This document shows positions 48,836-60,489 of a stretch of DNA of 64,000 nt, piece by piece (positions within the stretch are counted from its first letter, which is position 1; every line of letters starts with the position of its first letter). Origin of the DNA: Phoronis australis (taxonomy: Eukaryota > Phoronida > Phoronidae); contig NMRA01000001.1 in NCBI GenBank assembly GCA_002633005.1, positions 1,025,755 through 1,089,754 of the forward strand. Direction: 5' to 3'. Both the position numbers and the translations under genes were made by a program. The notes beneath the pieces are model-generated. The model saw nothing but the letters and a program-made list of their open reading frames with translations. It was not told the origin of the DNA and ran no database searches.

Positions 48836-51800
48836 CTGTGGAAAGAAATCAGTGAAATAAAGACACACATGACACACACTTAAAGACATACAGCACAATT
48901 TTGATGGACAAGATAACGAATATCAAACTGGAACAGAATCTAGCCACTGAAGCAGTCAGCGGAACTTCATCGCCCTCACCGCCTTCGTGATCGAAAATTC
49001 TAGACTGCTATCCACCCCTCCAATCTCGTCATTGAATACTAGGCGAGCCCGCATATCCCTTGCAATTTATTGAGACCCCATAACTGCCATAGCTTACTCG
49101 CGTTAAAGAAGATTTCTAAAATTTTCAGGCCTTTTTCACTAGCGCAAGTAATTTTTGGTAATACGCATTCATTATAGATTCAAGTTCAATAGGTATTACG
49201 TATACAAAACCTGATTAAGGGTTGATGTATGACTTCACCAACCATTCACGATGTAATAAATATAGATTATTACATGGCGAAGTCGTTATCCCCCGTTATC
49301 TAGAGCCCGAGTGGATTTTCGAGAATTATTGCCCGAGGGGCGTTACTGAGCGAGAAACATTACAATGAATCGATCTACCTTTCTTGACTCGCCTCGGCTT
49401 TGTAACTACTTTCTACATGTATGTCAGAGGCCCCGGCCGGGGTCGGAGGTCGTGACCTTTTAAGGAAAACCGGGCTATTTTTGTCAAATAATGCTTTTAC
49501 TCAAAACCAATTGAAAACTTAAATATAATAGAAATAAATTAAAGTTATGAATTAAGGTTTACCAACTATTATAGCTTAAAACACGTATTTTTCACGCTAG
49601 GCTTCGACCGGGAAATTATCGTCTGCTAAAGTAGGTTACCACTGGTAACTGAATATAATTCTCAAGTCAAAGATCCTGACGACACGACATTCTCATTCAA
49701 ACTGTAGATCGGTGATTTACAAGTAAGAGGACATGAGAGAATTTTTTCACTGAATTAAGATATCACTTTTATGGAAATTATGTGTCTTATTTTTCGTAGC
49801 GTATAAGTACAGTACAATGCCCTTTGCTGAACATGCGATTGTTGCGCGTGCTCATTTAGTATTCTATTTTCACTCTTGATGACGTCAGTCGCTGCGTGGT
49901 GTAGTGGTAAAGTCTGCGACCAGCAATATACAGGACCTGGGTTCGACTCCGTCCTCGGTTTCCCGCCAAATCGTTATCTCACTAGTGAGATATATTTATG
50001 GGTTATTACACGGTTGTATCTGCCATTTGACGCTAATTCTGGTATAACGTGTTTTATCCCATACGCGTTGAATCTGTCGAGGGAATTACGGCCATGTAAT
50101 AAAAGTTTTCCGTTTTTACCTCCCGCACTACTTCAACAGCGACCTCTGACATGGAAAGTTCAAAAGGTTGGTCAATGTCGACTCGACGTCTTCAGCCGGT
50201 TCGATCATCAAACTTTCCGAATATAGTTTAAAGTAATACAGTTGCAGCAGTGTAACTAACACTCGACATGCAACCAGGCCCTAAACGTAAAATCTGGAAC
50301 AAAACTGTTNTGGCTAAGTATAGGCTCTCCCGCGATATCCCAGGCGACCGGGGTGCTGCGCGCTACGACTCCGTTTCCGTCGTCTGCTCCACTGTGCAAT
50401 GAAGAAAATTTACTTCATTTTTTAAAGAAATTGGAACCTGAATGACGATGAAAAAACAGAAGCTGCTGGTAAGATGTGAATCACTCAATACTCTCTTTGT
50501 CAAACCTTGTCTTAAGACGATTTCCAAAGCAATCCCGTCATCATTGCCAACTCGAAAAACGGATTTGGTCTTTTGGTCATTTTAAATACGACAAATTTGT
50601 TAAGAATTGATGGCACAAAATATAAAACGTGTAATAAGCATTACAAAAAGAAGTAGGTTTCGCGCGCAAACGCTGTGGACCATAAACAAGTAGGTCTCTT
50701 AGTGTGGTACTGGTAGTTAAATCGTGGTGGTGTAGAGGTAACGCACGCACGTTCTATCCGCCAGGTCGTGAACTCGAGTCTTTGGTACTTGCAGTTTTTC
50801 CTGTTTGACACGTTCTCCGTGTTTTTTTTGCCTTTTTTCATGGATAATACTTCAGGAATCAAGGAAAATGCTTCATTTTTAGAGGTAAAAACAGAAAAAT
50901 TTCCTGGGCGGGAGAGGGGACAAACCTATGCGCATCTACAATCGTGGTTCAGTTTGCGCAAATGCTAACATCCGGGCAAAATGTTGGGCCCCCCTTGTGA
51001 TATCCTAGTTCCGCCACTGTGAAAAATCTGCCGAAAAATGTAAGAAACTTAGGGATTCGAAGCGCCTTATTCCGCGTATCGACCTCGACCTTCGATCTCG
51101 GTCGATGCGCGGAATGTTTCGTGGGGATATTACTTCATGTACGCCACTCTCGGTACATTTTGTGCATTTATACCACAATATTAGCCTCGAATGGCAGATA
51201 CAACCGTGTAATAACCCATAAACTTATCTCACTAGTGAGATAACGTTTTGGCGGGAAACCGAGGCCGGATTCGAACCCGGGCCTCAAGAGTTTCGAATCG
51301 CCGACTTGACCACCACTCAGCGGCTGACGTCATCGAACGTGAAAATAGACTACTTAATGAGCACGCGCAACAATCGCATGTTCAATAAAGGGCATTGCAC
51401 CAACATTTATACGCCATAAAAACGATATTTTAATTCAGTGAAATTTTTCTCTCTTGTTCTCTTGCTTGTAAATCACCGATCTCGCGGGTATCGTATCGCC
51501 GGGATTCTTTGACTTGAGCATTATAGTCAGTTACTTGTGGTAACTTACTTTAGCAGACGATATTTTCCCGGTCGAAGCGTAGTGTGATAAAACGTGTAGT
51601 AAGCTATAATAGTTGCTAAACCTTAATTTATAGACTCACTTTATTTCTATTTTGTTTTATTTTTCAATTGGTTTTGAGTAAAAGCATTATTTGACAAAAA
51701 TAGCTCGGCTTTTCTTAGAAGGTCACGACCTCCGACCCCGGGCCTTTGACATAGCAAGTAGTTACAAAGCGGAGGCGAGTCGAGAAAGATCGATTCATTG

Positions 51801-53507
51801 CAATGTTTCTTGTTTAGTATGTGGTATAGATTATTACATGTTCTCAGTCGTTATCCCCCGTTATCTAGAGCCCTCGTGGATTTTGTAGAATTATCACCCT
51901 CGGGGCTAACGCCCCTCGGGCGACTGAGAACATGTAATAATCTATATTTATTCAACCAATGTTATTGAGGCGAAGTCGACCCTTACACAATTTGTTTTTA
52001 GCTTGTCGGAAAATTACTTTTTGGAAAAACACTCACTTTTAGCGTTTACCAAACGGTTATTAGCTTTTGGAATTCATATTTGAACTATCTAAAATAGATA
52101 ATATTGAAAATCACTTGTAGCTAATAATAGTTTCGGTAAAAGGATACCAAAGCCGGTTTTGACCTATTAACAGATATCGACTTCATCCCATCCAGCTCTC
52201 TAAAACAAAACCATGCTCTATCACCATTCAAATTTTATAGTAAATTTTGACAAATCCTTACAATATTTGCTAAACGGACAAGTGTGAACTGGACCGCCCA
52301 TCAAGAACCATTACGGTATACAATATTCATTCTACTACTTCGGGGTGTCTGTTTTAATTGAATCTCGCTTTTATCACTGAAGTGAGACGCCAATAGTACA
52401 TTAACAGGAGGCAGCACGAGACTTGGTTTAATTCACCAAACAGAGTTCAGTGTGAATTTAAATAAAGAGGCCGTTTCATAAAAGTTTAATGCCTCTTTAA
52501 TAGTGTCCCTTGTGGTGTGTTTCGTGTTTTACTCTTGTTTATCGTTACTGCCTGACTTTATAGGTCTGCCGATTTTATTTTTTGACTTAACGTTGCCTAC
52601 ATCATGACGCAATTAGTTTGCTTACCGTCAATGGATCAAAAAACTCCTTTTCTTTGCAGTCATAATTCCTGTCTCGCTTGGCCGGCTCTGCAAAATTGAA
52701 TATTACAGATAAACTGGGAAACATATTATTCGAGAAGAGTCGATCCCCGGGCCCATTGCTTGATTCTGGACTTTTCATACAGACCAAGGAGTTAGCTTTT
52801 CGGTTGTCGCAAAGAGCACAAAACAATTCTTCTGAAGCGCATTCACGTAACGTTAATGCGTTTTGTGGAAATAGAGAGTGGACCCTATGTCTTCCGAGAC
52901 CATTTGACGACGATTTATCAACATTGAAATCGAGAATGCTAGTCCCTAACCCGTCCATTAGGTATTCCACGGTCCACGGAACTGAGTCTCTGACGTTATT
53001 ACACTCTGCACAGAAAACGTTTAAGAAATGAACGCCATCTTTTTCGACTGGAATTCTGCTACTGTTGGCTTCAAGCTCCTCTCCGTGTTTTATGAGTCCA
53101 TCGGGGTGCATGTCCTCGCAAAGAATTCTGATATCTTCCGGAGTCCTATCCGGGCACTTTGTCACCGTTTTGATAAACCGGGACGTCCTGTCGAGTCGAA
53201 ATTCTGGAATACCGCCGAAGTCCACATTTTGCAGGACTGGGTAGTACGATATAAAACTCATTTCTACACAGCCGAATTTATCGTCACGGCCAAGATGACA
53301 GTTCTGGTCTTGAAATTCTTGAGAGCACGCGTCACGGCAGAGGCACGAGTCGTCATTTGGTTTCAAGTTAACAGAACACGAGTCAGACGAAAAACCACAC
53401 GGGCTTCGTGCACAATCTTGCCATGACATGTTAAAATTTTTAGCTGCCTTGGCTGAAAAATGAACAAAAAATATTGCCCATAGAGAAGTATATCTGAAAA
53501 AAATCAT
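47213..53507 (-). CDS. Secretin/Methuselah-like class B 7TM receptor with N-terminal somatomedin-B-like region
   Basis: Two exons (52626-53507 and 47213-48835) join in phase 0 at ACG|GTAAGC and CCACAG|AAT, giving 834 residues. Residues 1-21 are a hydrophobic signal peptide. A Cys-rich segment at about 32-70 (CGFSSDSC, then CLCRDAC) resembles a somatomedin-B knot. A second Cys-containing ectodomain with several N-glycosylation sites follows. Seven membrane spans lie near 548-571, 581-600, 610-636, 661-683, 706-730, 751-775 and 777-801. Class B hallmarks are Cys611 in TM3 with the CW pair at 699-700, ITWLFG in TM6 and NSSQGLF in TM7. No GPS cleavage motif precedes TM1, as in Methuselah-type and unlike most adhesion receptors. 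It is a plasma-membrane receptor whose ligand and G protein cannot be inferred. An ATG 16 codons upstream (53553-53555) is possible but would bury the signal peptide. Confidence 0.88.
49897..49950 (+). promoter_or_regulatory. tRNA-like pol III promoter (box A and box B), left arm
   Basis: Box A TGGTGTAGTGG at 49897-49907 and box B GGTTCGACTCC at 49940-49950 match the internal pol III promoter consensus and are correctly spaced. The surrounding sequence does not fold into a full cloverleaf, so this is a tRNA-derived promoter and not a tRNA gene. Confidence 0.6.
50050..50309 (+). repeat. Second copy of the 38.4-kb repeat, in the foldback core
   Basis: Collinear with 38415-38685 (see blocks listed there). 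It ends exactly at the single N at 50310, which suggests the copy runs into an assembly join. Confidence 0.7.
50975..51019. repeat. Truncated right end of a G-rich inverted-repeat element
   Basis: CCCCCCTTGTGATATCCTAG followed by TTCCGCCACTG looks like the right end of the 3075-type elements; no left end is visible. Confidence 0.4.
51267..51319 (-). promoter_or_regulatory. tRNA-like pol III promoter, right arm
   Basis: On the minus strand a box-A-like TGAGTGGTGGTCAAG (51305-51319) is followed by box B GGTTCGAATCC (51267-51277, exact consensus). It is the inverted partner of the left-arm copy and points toward the middle of the element, as the left one does. Confidence 0.6.
52626..53507 (-). 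CDS. Receptor exon 1: signal peptide and Cys-rich ectodomain
   Basis: This exon has 294 codons, starting MIFFRYTSLWAIFFVHFSAK and ending FDPLT before the donor GTAAGC at 52625. The first ~21 residues are a signal peptide. Cysteines at 32, 37, 44, 55, 57, 61 and 70 form a somatomedin-B-like pattern with C-x-C and QDQNC at the end instead of the usual DCC. More Cys pairs follow (CPDRTPEDIRILC, CAECNNVR, CALCDNRK). The plus-strand frames over it are shadows. Confidence 0.85.
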
Positions 53508-54509
53508 GTCGCAAAATGTGTAGAATGAATGTAATCGATTCAAAACAATCACCACTCTGTCCTATTCTACACAGCGTTATCCGACTGGAAACTGACAAAC
53601 TGACTGAGAAAATTAATATGCGAGCGCTAGCAAACAATCCATAGTTATAATCCACAGATTAAATTGTCACTGTCCTGCGCTAAGCCCCAGGAACACGTGC
53701 CACTCATTAGCGTATTGCAATTCCCTTTTTCCCGGCGCACCTGCTGTTCTCCTATCGTGAGGTAAGATTATATTGGTTGTACAACGGTGGCGCTGTGCGC
53801 ACGACGGGCTTCGTCGTCTTTTGACCTTCACAACCGCCGGAAAGGGGTGAAATGTGACATCCCGCATTTATGGATGTTTAACCATCTAATCCCACTTCCT
53901 TAAATTGGCACTGCAGCCCACGATATAGCAGTAATACCTTCTCGGCATTACTTAAATGTGATATAAAATATTCAGACGACATGCGCTGATATGGCCCACT
54001 ATATGTATGCGAAAAATTATTCTCTCGGCTTTTGATACCCGGCCATAGAAGTTATTGAATTTCTAAATTATATGCGGAATTTATTATCATTCAAAAATAT
54101 CCTAAATAATGTGTAAATTTCAAAGAAAGTTGTTACCCGGAGCTAGGATTCAAAATTAATTGGAATCTAGATCAAAGGGACAATCAGCCCTCACGTGGTG
54201 TCAAAATTCAACTTTTGATTAAGGTCGCTTACCGTTATGCATGTACGTATGTAATCACGCAAGCAAGCAGGTAAGGAATTAAGTATAAGTAATTTTTTTA
54301 TTTTACATCGGTACTGAAATTTAGCAAAAACCTTTGCACAGGCTCTAGTAACCGATAAAAATTTTAAATTTCTTCTAAATGTAATTTGCAAACTAGAACG
54401 ACAGGAATGGCACTATGAAGTACAGGCGTTTGTGGAGGAAATTATCAAGATAACAGAATTATGCATTGCACTCAGTCACTCAGTCTTGAAATTCACAGTT
54501 AACATTTTG
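53508..54509. other. Upstream region of the receptor gene
   Basis: The promoter should lie here. No TATA or initiator could be fixed. Frames on both strands are unrecognised. Confidence 0.4.
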
Positions 54510-55184
54510 CAATGGCGCGATATAGCATTTTGAAAACTACTTTGTCTGCACAGCGACCGATTTGCTCTGGTAAGTTGTTCCATAGGAACACACTGAAATC
54601 TGGTGACAGTTTGCACTACTAGGCTTTAGACTACAACATGGAGTACGATGACTGGACGTCATTTAAAACAAACTGTACGCAGTATTGAAATTTTAGTTTT
54701 CCAATTTCCTCCCTCTAAGGGCGCCGCACTCAGCGGCCAGTAATTAAAATATGATAGTATAGAAGCATGGTACACTTGAAGTTTTTGTTTTTACTTAATC
54801 CAGGAGAACTTGGTTTGAAATGTTCAGAGTTTGGCCAACATTTTCTAGAAAGATGTCGGCATAAACTACTGAGTTATCATCTGCGTATTTATACACGTTG
54901 TATTTCCCTTTCAAAAAGTTGAAGATGCCATGAATGAATATATTAAATATAAGGGGTTCAAGGATTGAGCCTTGGGAACTCCTTTAGAAAAAGGTACCGT
55001 ATTCACAATGTACATTTCTAATTTCTACTCTCATGTATCCTCCAGACGCATTGTAAATTCATAAAGAACACGTTTTGTCGCTAAAACCTTAGGCTTTACG
55101 TTTAGAAATCAATAGTGAATGAGGTAAGTAATCGAATGCTTTAGAAAGATCTATGCTCACTTGCGAGTTTCTCGTTGAGTCAAT
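54510..55184 (-). pseudogene. Jockey/CR1-like reverse transcriptase wreck
   Basis: On the minus strand the RT blocks follow in order: SIDLSKAFDYLPHSLL (about 55150), QGSILEPLIFNIF (about 54980), NVYKYADDNSVVYAD (about 54890) and, further on, FVLNDVQSSYS and LWNNLPEQI. Stops and shifts lie between them. The YADD box itself is intact. It is bounded at 55184/55185 by the inverted-repeat element that follows. Confidence 0.75.
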
Positions 55185-56234
55185 GTGACGTCACCGGAAA
55201 AGGGGCAAAAGCCGCCATATTGCTCTTGTTTGGCCCCGAGTCTTTGCTACACACGCTAAATTTTACTGGAGTTCTTATGGTGAATTTTACGCTTAAAACT
55301 TTAACACAACTTAAAAGATGGTAGATGGATCGCGGAATAACTGTGAATGGGCGAAGAAAATGTGAACTTGTTATGTTGTGCGAAGCTGTGAACGGACTGA
55401 AATTGGAACTCAACCCGCCGGTCTAGGCCTGAATGCCGCAGGCATACCGGGGCGATAGTTTATCCCCATAAAAAGTTACTCACTTCAAAATACAGCAAAT
55501 AAAATGAAATGAAACATGCATATGCGCACATGGAGTTATAATTAATTAACACATACCCTGACTCTGGATACAATTTAGTCTACAAATAACTTGAACCTAT
55601 CCATGAAAACTTCGCGGTTCGCTCAAGTTTCTCTCACAGGGCTTCATTTTGAGGAAGTTACGTGAAATCACGAACAACAAGTCCAAGGAACACAAATCTT
55701 ACAAATTCATTTGATATGTTCTCATGTTATTTTGCAAGTGTCACACGCCAGGTTTCGCGCTTCACTCAGTCTCGCGCTAGCCTTTGCGTCATACTCACTT
55801 GACCAGTTGAACTACTTTGTGGTTATCGCGCGCGCGTTTTAAGTTAACAGTAACCACAATGTGGAGTTGGAATTCTTCGCCAAAGTCACCTGAATTCCCG
55901 TAGCTATGCTTCATCGAAGATATGTTTAGAAGCAGAAAGGACCACTGGAGAAACTAAGCGCCTTTTTTAGGTGATAATTTTAGAGGTAGAATGTATTTTT
56001 GACGTGGTGAAAACTTATCGCCCGTTTAAAATACACGAAACGATATTAGTACAAAACGCGATAGAACGTATTGTAGTGCGAATCTGAATTTCATTTGCCA
56101 TAACAGCAATGCTTGTTTGGCATTTTTCGAACTAAACGGCCAAAAAGTGGAAGAAAATTACAGAATACACTCTGCTAACGTATTGGACAAATTAGCCAAA
56201 CGACAAGCTTTTGCCCCACTTCCCGTGACGTCAC
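55185..56234. mobile_element. 1.05-kb DNA element with 28-base terminal inverted repeats
   Basis: The left end GTGACGTCACCGGAAAAGGG and the right end, read inward, GTGACGTCACGGGAAGTGGG both continue GCAAAAGC. The outer ten bases are a perfect palindrome containing the CRE octamer TGACGTCA, so they could be part of the repeat or a target duplication. No transposase frame is present, so it is non-autonomous. The part at 55420-56010 recurs at 60490-61690. Confidence 0.7.
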
Positions 56235-59072
56235 AGTTAAGTCTCACGTAATCTCGCGTCATTGTTATTAACTCGCAAAAGGACTAATACATTTTTTCGT
56301 CTTAGGCCGGACTACCTCAAGTCTTGGACGAGTTGCAAAGGAACATCCTAGTATAAATAATCTTTGCGAAAAATACTTACAGATGTTTTCATTGAAAGTA
56401 TGTAGAGGTTCAACTACTTGCATAGTTACTTTAGAAATACTTTATTGGTTAGCTACGTGGAGGTCACTTACTGGTCAGCCATTTGTAATGTTGAAGTCTT
56501 TTCTTATACAGAAGAGGAATTTGACTTTTCTTTAGACCTGATGTGTAGATTGGTATAGATAAGCATTTATTACATTTAGAGTCGCTAGAGATATTGCTAT
56601 ATTTTCAGCACCGCACCTATAGATTGTTTGGGAGAGACCATCGTATCCCATAGATCCCGTATTTAGTTCCTCTTAAGGTTACCCCAAACCTAATTCTCAA
56701 AATTTGGCAGTTTTCACATATGTCTAGCAAAATACCTTAATATCTTTTTCTCACGGGAAACTTCTAATACGAAATATACACCGTGTAGCGTAAAAAAAGG
56801 AATTAGCACTAACTTATCCAAGGTCAAAGTTTCAGGGCTGACACTCAAGTCGAATCTCCCGCTTGGCATGTGCACCACCCACAATGCACGGTACTTTCAC
56901 TCACGGAAAAATGATAACACGTAGATCTTGAGTGGGTTGCATGTCTGCGTACATACGGCTGTTGGTAACGTTATGACGAATGCACCGAGTCTCTGCCAGT
57001 CGTCTGGCATAGCGAATAGCAAGTCGTGAAAAGATAAATCCTCACCCAAATTCATTTGTTTCACCGGTAATCTGACGTTTGGCGTTGTTTTGATCTAGTG
57101 CTCAAGGTGCGCTTTAACCACAGGTACTCGATTTCTCTATGGTTGGTTTCTTTTAGTCTCCCCGGCGTTTCAAGTGTTGTGTACTACTACAATATACTGT
57201 TGACCTAGCTTCACTCGAGACTTTGTAACACGACTTACAAATTTAGTGATATTAAATTAATTACACTTTGCAAATTCAAATTGACATTACATTAAAGTGA
57301 ATGTTAGAAAACGGCTTACATGGTACTAGCTTGTATGAGTTATATTGACCAAAACAAGTTTTCATCGAATAATTGGCGATTCGTGACGTTTGGAGTTTCG
57401 TGGCTTCGACAAATGAAATAGACTTAGGAACACGAGTTCTCGAAAACCGGGCTCGGTGAAGTTCACTGAAAATTTCTAATTTCGCTATTCACCATTCTCA
57501 AAAACACTTTTAGGGTCTGGCTTTTAAAAATGCATAGTTTTTGCGTACCGTAAAATAGACGAATACCTTTATCGAGTTTATTTGACATAGAAAGTCACAG
57601 TTAGTCAAGGGTTTTGCTTGGTGAACTGGTCGAGTTTGCGATCCTCAGCCATTTTGGTCGGAGTTTTCAAGACTCAAGTAGTCGACGCGAGAGTGGTGCC
57701 CTCACTTTATGCGGGGAAGTAAGCTGCGGTATTGCCTCATGTTGTCACATGGGAAGATAACTCTGACCAGGGGTCCGTTAAGTGACAAAAATTTGATCTT
57801 TAACTCCCTCTTCGATGGTGAATGAAGCTTTAGCCAAGTAATTCTGAGGGCATCACAGTCTAAAATGGTTTATTGAAATTATATCAGTAACTAACACTGA
57901 TGCGTCCATTCTCAGAGACTGCACATTTGCTCAACGATGAGATTTAATTATTTTTCAGAAATATTGATGTGGAGCGTAAGACAGACTTTCTGTAGAATGA
58001 CTTTAGCCCTAGAATACCAATTTCGATCTCGCTCCTCTGAGGTTGCGCCTAGTATGCGTGGCATTTGTTTGCATTCGTTTGTTCCGGTGTTGGTTCATGC
58101 TATGCAATTTAATATCACTAAAACTTTTCGCAACTCCACCGTTTTTCAACCGAATTGTGTAAGAGTAATACCAACATAAAGACCATAAGTTATTGATAGT
58201 GTAACTATGGTTATGCGATAAACAAAAGATAAATAAATAATCTAATTAATAATAATTATCACTTCGCATACTTCACATATTTAAAATATATTTTTTAATT
58301 CTAAAAACCAAGACGGTTACCAAAATGCGAAAACTAACAGGGTGTAATAGTAACATAAAAATGAAATGGACCGGAGAGGTTATAAAAATGACTATAGGAC
58401 TATGCCAATAATGCAAGGGAGAAATGTTCGTCGCAACACACAAAAATGTCCCGACAGCACTTTTTGTCGAACGGGAGACCTAACACCCGAAAGCTCCCGA
58501 AGAAGTTTTTCTTAAGTCGAATGGGAAATTTCGGGTCCCTCAAAATCTCACAAAACGTCCCGTTTTTTGGTCAAAAATTTAAAAGTGGAATAGTTGGCAC
58601 CAAGGGCGGCAAATTCAAATGACGTCGCTGTCAGTAACACAAGCTATTGAATTGAATCCTTTTACAAATTTTTATATTTTTATTTCACGGGTATAGGTAA
58701 ATGGTCCATATAACTCACTGCTCAGAAATTAAATTAATAACAAGTGTGTGGGCAACAAGTAAATACTTGCACAAGGGAATAGAAATAATTATATTGCATG
58801 CACACGCACAAGCACACAGACTTAGCTACACTATGAATACAAACATTTTTTTTCGAAAGTTACGTAGGCATGACACCTGTTAGTGGGTTCTAACCTTAAG
58901 CTTATAATTGCATAACAAAAACTCGGCCGGAGACCGGCCTACAGCCTTGTTGAAAAACTTCTAGCATGTAATTTGATAGGTTGTAGGAAATGATTCTAAG
59001 TTGATTGGAGCTGAAAAGGTATCAGAGGCCAGACTGTTCCCGGATCGGATGAGCCAGGGCCACAGGTCGGTA
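56235..59072. other. No gene seen
   Basis: AT-rich with short chance frames; nothing supported. Confidence 0.55.
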
Positions 59073-59077
59073 CGTAT

Positions 59078-59253
59078 CAGGGGCGGATCCAGGATTTAGG
59101 AGTTGGGCGGAGGTCAGGGCTGAGTAGGCCTATAGCCAGGATTTTGCCTGTGAACTGAGGTTGGCACACCCGTACTTCCAAATGGAATATGGGAGAATTT
59201 TAGTGGGGGACATGGCTCCCTTGCCCCCTCACCCCCCATTAAATCCGACACTG
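59078..59253. mobile_element. 176-base element of the 3075 family
   Basis: Begins CAGGGGCGGATCCAGGATTT and ends AATCCGACACTG, with the exact duplication CGTAT at 59073-59077 and 59254-59258. Confidence 0.85.
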
Positions 59254-59944
59254 CGTATAAGGAATGGCCAATGTTGGGTTTGTTGACTGGCGATGCCGCC
59301 GCGGGACTAATCACTGGTGGAGCTAGTCTGCAACCGTGTCCCAAAAATCTCGCTTGATAAACAAAAGTGACAAAATGAAAATGGCACATGAGGGAGTTAG
59401 CATTCCAGGGCTAGACTTGTATGGTCTTAGTCAGTTTTCATGAACAGATATCATTAAGATTACGCGCTGCCTATCGCCACCGAAGATGGGCAGTGGCATG
59501 GCCAACCGAAGTGATAACAACCGCCATCTAGCGGTTGTCGTGTCAGTGTCTCTCGTAACAATGAATACTTCAAGGCGTTGCGTTATTCTGTTTTTCAGAA
59601 TTGCGGAAATGGCGGCATAATCGAAAATAAATGAAGTTGTGGATAGATTTCACTCGGCAAAACAAGGTAGTTTAGGCCTAACTGTGCCTAAATTTTTACA
59701 GTGTGTGGTTTTCAAGACCACAGTTGTCTGAAACTTTTGATCGCGACCAGTGTTAAGTTAATGGGTCTTGTACTCTTGTAGTTGTGACTAAGACTAAAGT
59801 ATAAAATCACCTGTCCTTGTCTTGGCCTTGGCTTAAACGCCTTGAAGTTGAAGTTTGAACGGCCATAGGCAACACGTAGCCCCTCGGCTGGAGGTTTAGG
59901 GGCTAGAGTACTTCCCATTGCTTTCTGTACGAATTTTTATGTAT

Positions 59945-60120
59945 TCTAAAACAGGCGGTAGACCAAATCCGGTTACCAATTGAGAGTTTTCACTTTTTGG
60001 TCATCGTCAACTTTTTCACCACGTGCGCGATAACCACTAAGTATTTCAACTGAGTAGCGTGAGTTAGGCAGCCAAAGGCTTGCGCGAGACTGAGTGAAGC
60101 ACGCTCTCTGGTTAAATCAT
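59945..60120. repeat. Fragment of the 55-kb repeat family
   Basis: The stretch containing GAGTTTTCACTTTTTGGTCA, CTTTTTCACCACGTGCGCGA and GAGTTAGGCAGCCAAAGGC parallels 60500-60760 in order and orientation. Confidence 0.55.
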
Positions 60121-60489
60121 GGTTGCTGGTTTGATTCCCGAGGTCGGGCAATCTCGGCTATTACGAAAATTTATTATGAAGAATACTTCATGTTAATAGA
60201 GGACAAGTCTACAATTTCTAAACTCTAATTATTCTACATACCGGTACTAATGCGAACAACAATCACCAACTCTCTTGACTCTCAGCAATAAACGACTCCT
60301 ACTAAACAAATTACATCCAGATCGGTAAACTCTCCTGGATGGCAGAGTTGAGACTCAGCTGATCCTCCATGTGGAAAGTCAGAACAGTTGTAATTTGTTC
60401 CAAGTGAAGTTTCGAACCACAAACACCTTGAACTAGGCAACATGTAGGTTAGCCAGCCATCTTTCTGCACTAATTTCATCCTGTGTATT

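Larger units (their letters stand above)
49255..51952. mobile_element. 2.7-kb foldback element with ~790-base inverted arms, inside the receptor intron
   Basis: The left arm (49255-50047) and right arm (51160-51952) are inverted copies of each other, starting AATAAATATAGATTATTACATG on each side. In the right arm, and in a related copy at 20356, the outer ~130 bases also fold on themselves around CGTTATCCCCCGTTATCTAG. Both arms carry a tRNA-like box A/box B pair, a TTTCCCGCCAAA-type site and the palindrome TATCTCACTAGTGAGATA. The middle 1.1 kb contains a segment shared with 38.4-38.7 kb and a third tRNA-like stretch (about 50725-50780). No transposase frame is visible and no clear target duplication was found. 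The element lies wholly inside intron 1 of the receptor gene. A single N at 50310 leaves the exact interior uncertain. Confidence 0.8.

Noticed and set aside
49891-49957. A functional tRNA gene
   Set aside because: Box A and box B are good, but the acceptor and anticodon stems do not pair, and the sequence is part of an inverted transposon arm.
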